From Dactylis glomerata (taxonomy: Eukaryota > Streptophyta > Magnoliopsida > Poales > Poaceae): a DNA stretch of 64,000 nt. The notes beneath the pieces were generated by a model that saw only the letters and a list, made by a program, of their open reading frames with translations, was not told the DNA's origin and made no database searches. The stretch spans positions 2,046,781 through 2,110,780 of the forward strand of contig QXEO01000382.1 of NCBI GenBank assembly GCA_007115705.1. Reading direction: 5' to 3'. The translations under genes were made by a program, and so were the position numbers. Below, in pieces: positions 60,476 to 64,000 of the stretch; the first letter of the stretch is position 1; every line of letters starts with the position of its first letter.

Positions 60476-61580
60476 GGGCATCTCTAGCGGGCCGGCCTAA
60501 ATAATCTGGGAGATGTGTCGTCGCCGCTACCCTCAGCGGTCTGAGGCGGAGGTGGAGGCCACCACGCTGGCCTAGCATTACGCCGAGAAGGAGGTTGATG
60601 CCTTCCCGCTCGAAGGCCAGGCCGAGGCAACACTCGAGGAAGTGGTGGAGGCGGTGGAGGCGGTGGAGGCGAAGGAGGCCGCCACGATCGCGGTGCGTGA
60701 GATCCACCACGCCGCCGCCAAGGAGGCGGTGGCGAAGGACGCCGACGCAGCGGCCCTGCAAGAGATCCGCCACGAGGTGGCAATGACCACGCTGGAGTCC
60801 GTGGCCAGTGAGGCCGCCAAGGTTGCCATGCGCGTGCTTCGCCACGACGTAATGACGCGTGAGGCCTCCGCGCACATGAACGCCGTCGACACCGCAGCGG
60901 AGGAGACAAGTGTGGCGGATGCTGCCTAGGTGGCAGCCGTCTGGACTCTCGTCCACGGCGATAAGATGGAGGTGGACGATGACAACGAGGAGGAGCGCCG
61001 CATGGAGGAGAAGGGCCAGCAGGCAGCGGGGCCTCCTGGAGCAACGCCGGGCAGAACGAGCTGCTGGCAGCGCAGGCGACGCGCGTGGCAGCTCAGCTCA
61101 TCAAGGAGAAGGCCGAGCGGGCCTCACACTGGACGGCCGAGGTGGAGAAGGCCCTCGTCTACCAAAGGGCAGTGGACCGGAGGGAGGAGAACCGCCGCGC
61201 AAACGCTCACCACCGCACAGAGCACTACTGCTGCAGTACGACTTGAAGCCTGGAGGATGCTATCGCAACGACGATGTCGATGATCGACGAGGCCAACGGT
61301 GGCCATGACAACGGCACCGCGCAGCATTAGAGGTGGCGCAATGTAGGGACGACAGCGCAATGGTGACCGCGCAAAACCTCGACTACTAGCATAGGCCCTT
61401 ATTAAAAATTTGACCCTTTTTATGATGGGCAATGTTAAACTTAATGAAAACTAATATTAGATTTAATGTTCACTACCATACGGACCCTAGACCCACGCGG
61501 AGGACCATTGAAGCGATGTCCCGTTCGGTCAAACCAATTTAGACACGAGCGAACCACTTGTGTCGGCCCGCTGGAGATGT
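60476..61580. mobile_element. Harbinger/Tourist-like transposon (1.1 kb) with TAA target sites
   Basis: The left end is GGGCATCTCTAGCGGGCC; the right end reverse-complemented is ACATCTCCAGCGGGCC. TAA lies at 60473-60475 and 61581-61583. It contains an Ala/Glu-rich frame (60642-60929), followed by more in other frames; stops break it. The subterminal text near the right end (GTCCCGTTCGGTCAAACC and GACACGAGCG) recalls a widespread grass element with GTCCGTTTG and CTGGAGATGC ends. Confidence 0.7.
60642..60929 (+). pseudogene. Ala/Glu-rich helical reading frame inside the Harbinger-like element
   Basis: A 95-codon frame rich in A, E, V and K (VEAVEAVEAKEAATIAVRE...) ends at TAG 60927. It extends upstream with an in-frame TAG at about 60573-60575. 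No domain is known. It resembles fragments of long Ala-rich predicted proteins found next to such repeats in grasses. Overlapping minus-strand frames make real coding uncertain. Confidence 0.35.
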
Positions 61581-62084
61581 TAAAAGAGAAAAGCTGAAAA
61601 GTGTTAAAAGGGAGAGGTTGGAATCCGAGCATATCATTGGGGAATAGAACCTTCCATCTCATAGTGGAAGTCCAGGTAGTACTAGTACACAATAGTGTGC
61701 GATACAATACTGGCGCCGGCTGCATCGCTGGACCGGACCTTCGCCGGAGTGGGAGCTCGCGCGTGCTTCGTTCGGTAACGCGACGTCACCATGCACGCAC
61801 GCCGCCCAGCTCGATCGCCGGTCACCGTCACGGCTTCGAGGGTTATGGTTTTCTAAAAACAAATGCTTCTGGACTCGAGAGGAGTATATGTACTACTATA
61901 TCGGTTTCCCCGTGACAGCGGCGTGGCGCAACAGACGAACAGAGCTGTACCTGTACCTGTAGGCGGGCTGTGTCCGTGTCACTGTCACCGTGTGTGGGCG
62001 ATTTAGACAAAAATAACCCAAACTTGAAACGATTTCAAATAATAAACCATCGGCCAAACTATTTCAAAAAAATAACCTCTTTTA

Positions 62085-62283
62085 GCTTCGCCATTCACGG
62101 TGGCGAAGCAGGCGTTCTTGCGTCGCCACAGGCAGTGGCGAAGCAGTGATGTGCGTCGCCACTCACCGTGGCGAAGCAGGTGTTCTTGCTTCGCCACTCT
62201 GAGTGGCGAAGCACAATGGTCTGCTTCGCCACTCTTAGTGGCGAAGCACAATGGCCTGCTTCGCCACCGTGAGTGGCGAAGCA
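62085..62283. repeat. Array of six palindromes, period about 35 bp
   Basis: Units at 62085-62109, 62120-62145, 62151-62178, 62188-62213, 62222-62248 and 62257-62283 each read (C/T)TTCGCCAC or CGTCGCCAC, a 5-7-bp centre, then GTGGCGAAGCA. Arms of about 10 bp are nearly identical in all six while the centres vary (GGCA, TGA, TTA, CGTGA). The 35-bp spacing is fairly regular. Likely roles are binding sites for the element's transposase or a structured leader RNA. Confidence 0.8.
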
Positions 62284-62442
62284 CTTTAGGTTTAGGGTTA
62301 GGAGCCCAGCCCCGAGCTGGCCTCCTCACTCACTTCCTTCCTCATCTTTTCAGAGCAAAGGCGGCTCTCTCTCCCCCTCTCAATCCTCCCACCCAAATCG
62401 AAGCTTTTCTCCGTGGATTTCTCCTTCCCCAAGTCTCCTAAG

Positions 62443-62789
62443 GTACTCTCCATCATTTTCCATTGATTTGACCCATTGGAATTTGCATATTTGGTTTTGA
62501 ATCCCCAAATCTTGGAAATCCTAGAAATATTGATTCACCCAAATTGCAATGTTAATTAGGTCAATGTTGGCTTGTATGATGTGTATGAAGTATTTTAGTG
62601 TAGATTGGTAGGTTAGGGTAAGGGTTTGTGAGGTTAGGGTTTGTTGTTATGTTAGGGTTAGGGTTAGGATTTTCTTGTTATGTTAGGGTTAGGGTTAGGG
62701 TTTTATTGTTATGAAGTATGATGTGATGAGTAAATATTGGCATAGGTACTTATTAATTTTTTTACCTTATTGTTGATAATAAAAAATAG
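62443..62789 (+). other. Predicted 5' UTR intron of the MULE gene, with TTAGGG repeats
   Basis: Donor CTAAG/GTACTC follows a CT-rich leader (62330-62442); acceptor AAAAATAG lies 2 bases before the ATG. Inside, 62611-62705 has about nine TTAGGG words and a 32-bp unit, TTGTTATGTTAGGG..., repeated twice. Confidence 0.55.
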
Positions 62790-62791
62790 GT

Positions 62792-64000
62792 ATGGCGAGA
62801 ATTGTTCATGTTCATCATGTTGACAAGGAAGCATATTTGAAAGGCAATATAGAGCCCGACCCGGATGAGCTTGACTTGGTGTTCGAGCGTACTCCTACGT
62901 ACGCCGAGGTCTTGGAACAAGTTAGAATAGAGTTGAATTGGATGGACCCTAGTGATGTTGTTGAGTTGGAAGGTAGGCACAACGCCGGATTTGGCATGCA
63001 CTTCCGTTGGAAGATAATGCGTATCAACTCCGAGCAACGTTGGGGTGCATACAAGGAGGTGGTGGCCGAATCTCTCGACAAGGCTCTTGAGTTATTTGCC
63101 ACCAAAAAGGTTGGTGGTACTTTGCATGTGGACTTGAACCGGAGTGCCTCCCGGGTTGATGCTAGGAATTCTCCACCGAACCACCAAGAAGAAATGACGG
63201 ATGGAAGGCCAATTTCAAAGGAGGCACTATCGTTGGAAGAGGAGGATGATGAGTGGGGGGGTGATGATAATGATATTGAGCTTCATGACCACAATGTTGG
63301 AGATTTGGATATGTACTACACGCAAGAAAACATGGACCATGACATCCCGTACTCGCGATGCTATGCATCGGACTCGGATGACGATGGTCCCGAAGAAGAA
63401 GTTGATGAGGAAGGGTTCACGGCCAAGGAGGCCGAAGTCCACGAGAAGGTATTGGGACGAGATCATCGGATACCATTGTTCCGTGATCTTAGTCTCGCGG
63501 ATGAAGCCACGGTTGACGGCGGCGAGGGTATAGTGCTTGGACCAAGGCCTACTTCTTACCGGGATGGCAGTCATGAGAGTTATGGTATATCAAAAGGCTT
63601 GATGTTCAAAACCTTGCTGGAATTTAAACAATGGATCAAAGACTTCTCGGTTAAGTATCATCGTCCCTATACGGTGCTTCACTTAGACGTGAAGAAGCGT
63701 TACACTGTTAAGTGCGAGGAGGATCGATGTCCTTGGATTGTGCGTGCAAGACCATGGAAGGGAGGACCCGATTGGCGCATAACAAGTTGTGTGCCAACTC
63801 ACATGTGTCGCGGAAAGAGGGTGGATGGCAAAGCAGTAAAGCACGATCACCGACAACTCACCTCCGAGTTCATCGCATATAGACTTTCCAACCAAATCTC
63901 GTCACTTCCAACAATGAGCATCAAGACAGTCATGGAGCTTGTGAAAGCTCTCTTTCACTACGATGTGAAATACGGCAAGGCATGGAAAGCGAAGCAAGCT
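62792..64000 (+). CDS. MULE transposase N-terminal part, open to the window end (3' partial)
   Basis: The frame from ATG 62792 (MARIVHVHHVD) runs 403 codons with no stop to 64000. Residues about 1-110 may form a PB1-like fold as in other plant MULE/MUSTANG proteins (inference). Residues ~148-215 are very acidic (EEEDDEW, DSDDDGPEEE). Residues ~265-345 match the MuDR DNA-binding domain: LMFKTLLEFKQWIKDFSVKY, then a zinc site C308-x4-C313, C333-x3-H337-x-C339. This domain binds terminal repeats of the element. The DDE catalytic core would lie downstream, outside the window. The ATG is preceded by a probable intron acceptor, so a start further upstream in another exon is not excluded. The unbroken frame suggests a recent or active copy. 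Confidence 0.8.
   Translation, partial: MARIVHVHHVDKEAYLKGNIEPDPDELDLVFERTPTYAEVLEQVRIELNWMDPSDVVELEGRHNAGFGMHFRWKIMRINSEQRWGAYKEVVAESLDKALELFATKKVGGTLHVDLNRSASRVDARNSPPNHQEEMTDGRPISKEALSLEEEDDEWGGDDNDIELHDHNVGDLDMYYTQENMDHDIPYSRCYASDSDDDGPEEEVDEEGFTAKEAEVHEKVLGRDHRIPLFRDLSLADEATVDGGEGIVLGPRPTSYRDGSHESYGISKGLMFKTLLEFKQWIKDFSVKYHRPYTVLHLDVKKRYTVKCEEDRCPWIVRARPWKGGPDWRITSCVPTHMCRGKRVDGKAVKHDHRQLTSEFIAYRLSNQISSLPTMSIKTVMELVKALFHYDVKYGKAWKAKQA

Larger units (their letters stand above)
61990..64000 (+). mobile_element. Mutator-like element (MULE), 5' part
   Basis: The evidence is a transposase-type frame (62792 on) preceded by a leader with a probable intron and by an array of short palindromes at 62085-62283. 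The outer end is placed near 61990 because GGGCGATTTAGACAAAAATAACCC resembles terminal text of such elements, but the partner end and target duplication are outside the window. The 61584-61989 stretch before it has no gene. The element continues beyond 64000. Confidence 0.6.

Noticed and set aside
60285..60956. A 223-codon minus-strand frame rich in Leu, His and Gly
   Set aside because: It crosses the boundary of the Harbinger-like element at 60476 and is the shadow of an Ala/Glu-rich plus-strand frame.
62085..62283. CRISPR-like look of the palindrome array
   Set aside because: The host is a plant, the variable parts lie inside palindromes and are only about 5 bp, and there are no cas genes.
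62611..62705. An interstitial telomere
   Set aside because: Only about nine TTAGGG words occur, plant telomeres are TTTAGGG, and the repeats lie inside a predicted intron.

Overview
This window is nuclear DNA of a cool-season grass, most likely a Triticeae relative (wheat, barley or rye type). The case rests on the LTR termini (TGATACGTCTCCAAC-type ends, seen reversed here), Athila-like primer binding sites of the form TGGCGCCGTTGCCGGGG, Stowaway and Harbinger elements, GT-AG introns, and nested transposons around a small gene island. Names for repeat families are from memory of grass repeats; no database was searched.

Layout. 1-11535 is a nest of LTR retrotransposons: a fragment of a short-LTR element (1-597) sits in the left LTR of one Athila-like element (598-1873, resumed at 7401-11535), and a second related element (1874-7400) is inserted in the same LTR. 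Each of the two Athila-like elements keeps an open gag-type gene and no polymerase. 11536-14100 is a 5'-truncated LINE whose reverse transcriptase frame has a single stop. 14101-17554 holds retroposon remnants, AT-rich repeats and a Stowaway MITE. 17555-24258 is a Copia-type element with identical 177-bp LTRs, a CAATC target duplication and a dead interior. 24264-28864 is intergenic sequence with MITE-like pieces. 28865-33868 is a solo-LTR-like element (TSD TTAGG) that contains a second copy of its own family (31087-33502, TSD GTGAG), which in turn contains a relative of the element at 1-597. These lie inside LINE-like sequence that also took a 1.2-kb retroposon (33981-35186). 39799-51149 is a Harbinger-type transposon with a broken SANT/NAM-associated gene, split by a 9.5-kb Athila-like element (41045-50528, TSD TGGTG).

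Gene island. Two real genes were found. A five-exon RING E3 ubiquitin ligase resembling Arabidopsis AIRP2 (52276-54883, plus) encodes 250 residues. A two-exon cytosolic class I fructose-bisphosphate aldolase (58576-56485, minus) encodes 358 residues. They converge, about 1.6 kb apart, and each has a plausible TATA box. Nothing indicates that they work together.

Right end. A 1.1-kb Harbinger-like element (60476-61580, TAA target sites) is followed by what looks like the 5' part of a Mutator-like element. It has six ~35-bp-spaced GTGGCGAAGC palindromes, a leader with a probable intron carrying TTAGGG repeats, and a transposase-type frame open from 62792 to the window end (403 codons). The frame has no stop in the window, so it is the best candidate for an active mobile element here, and its palindrome array is the most unusual structure seen.
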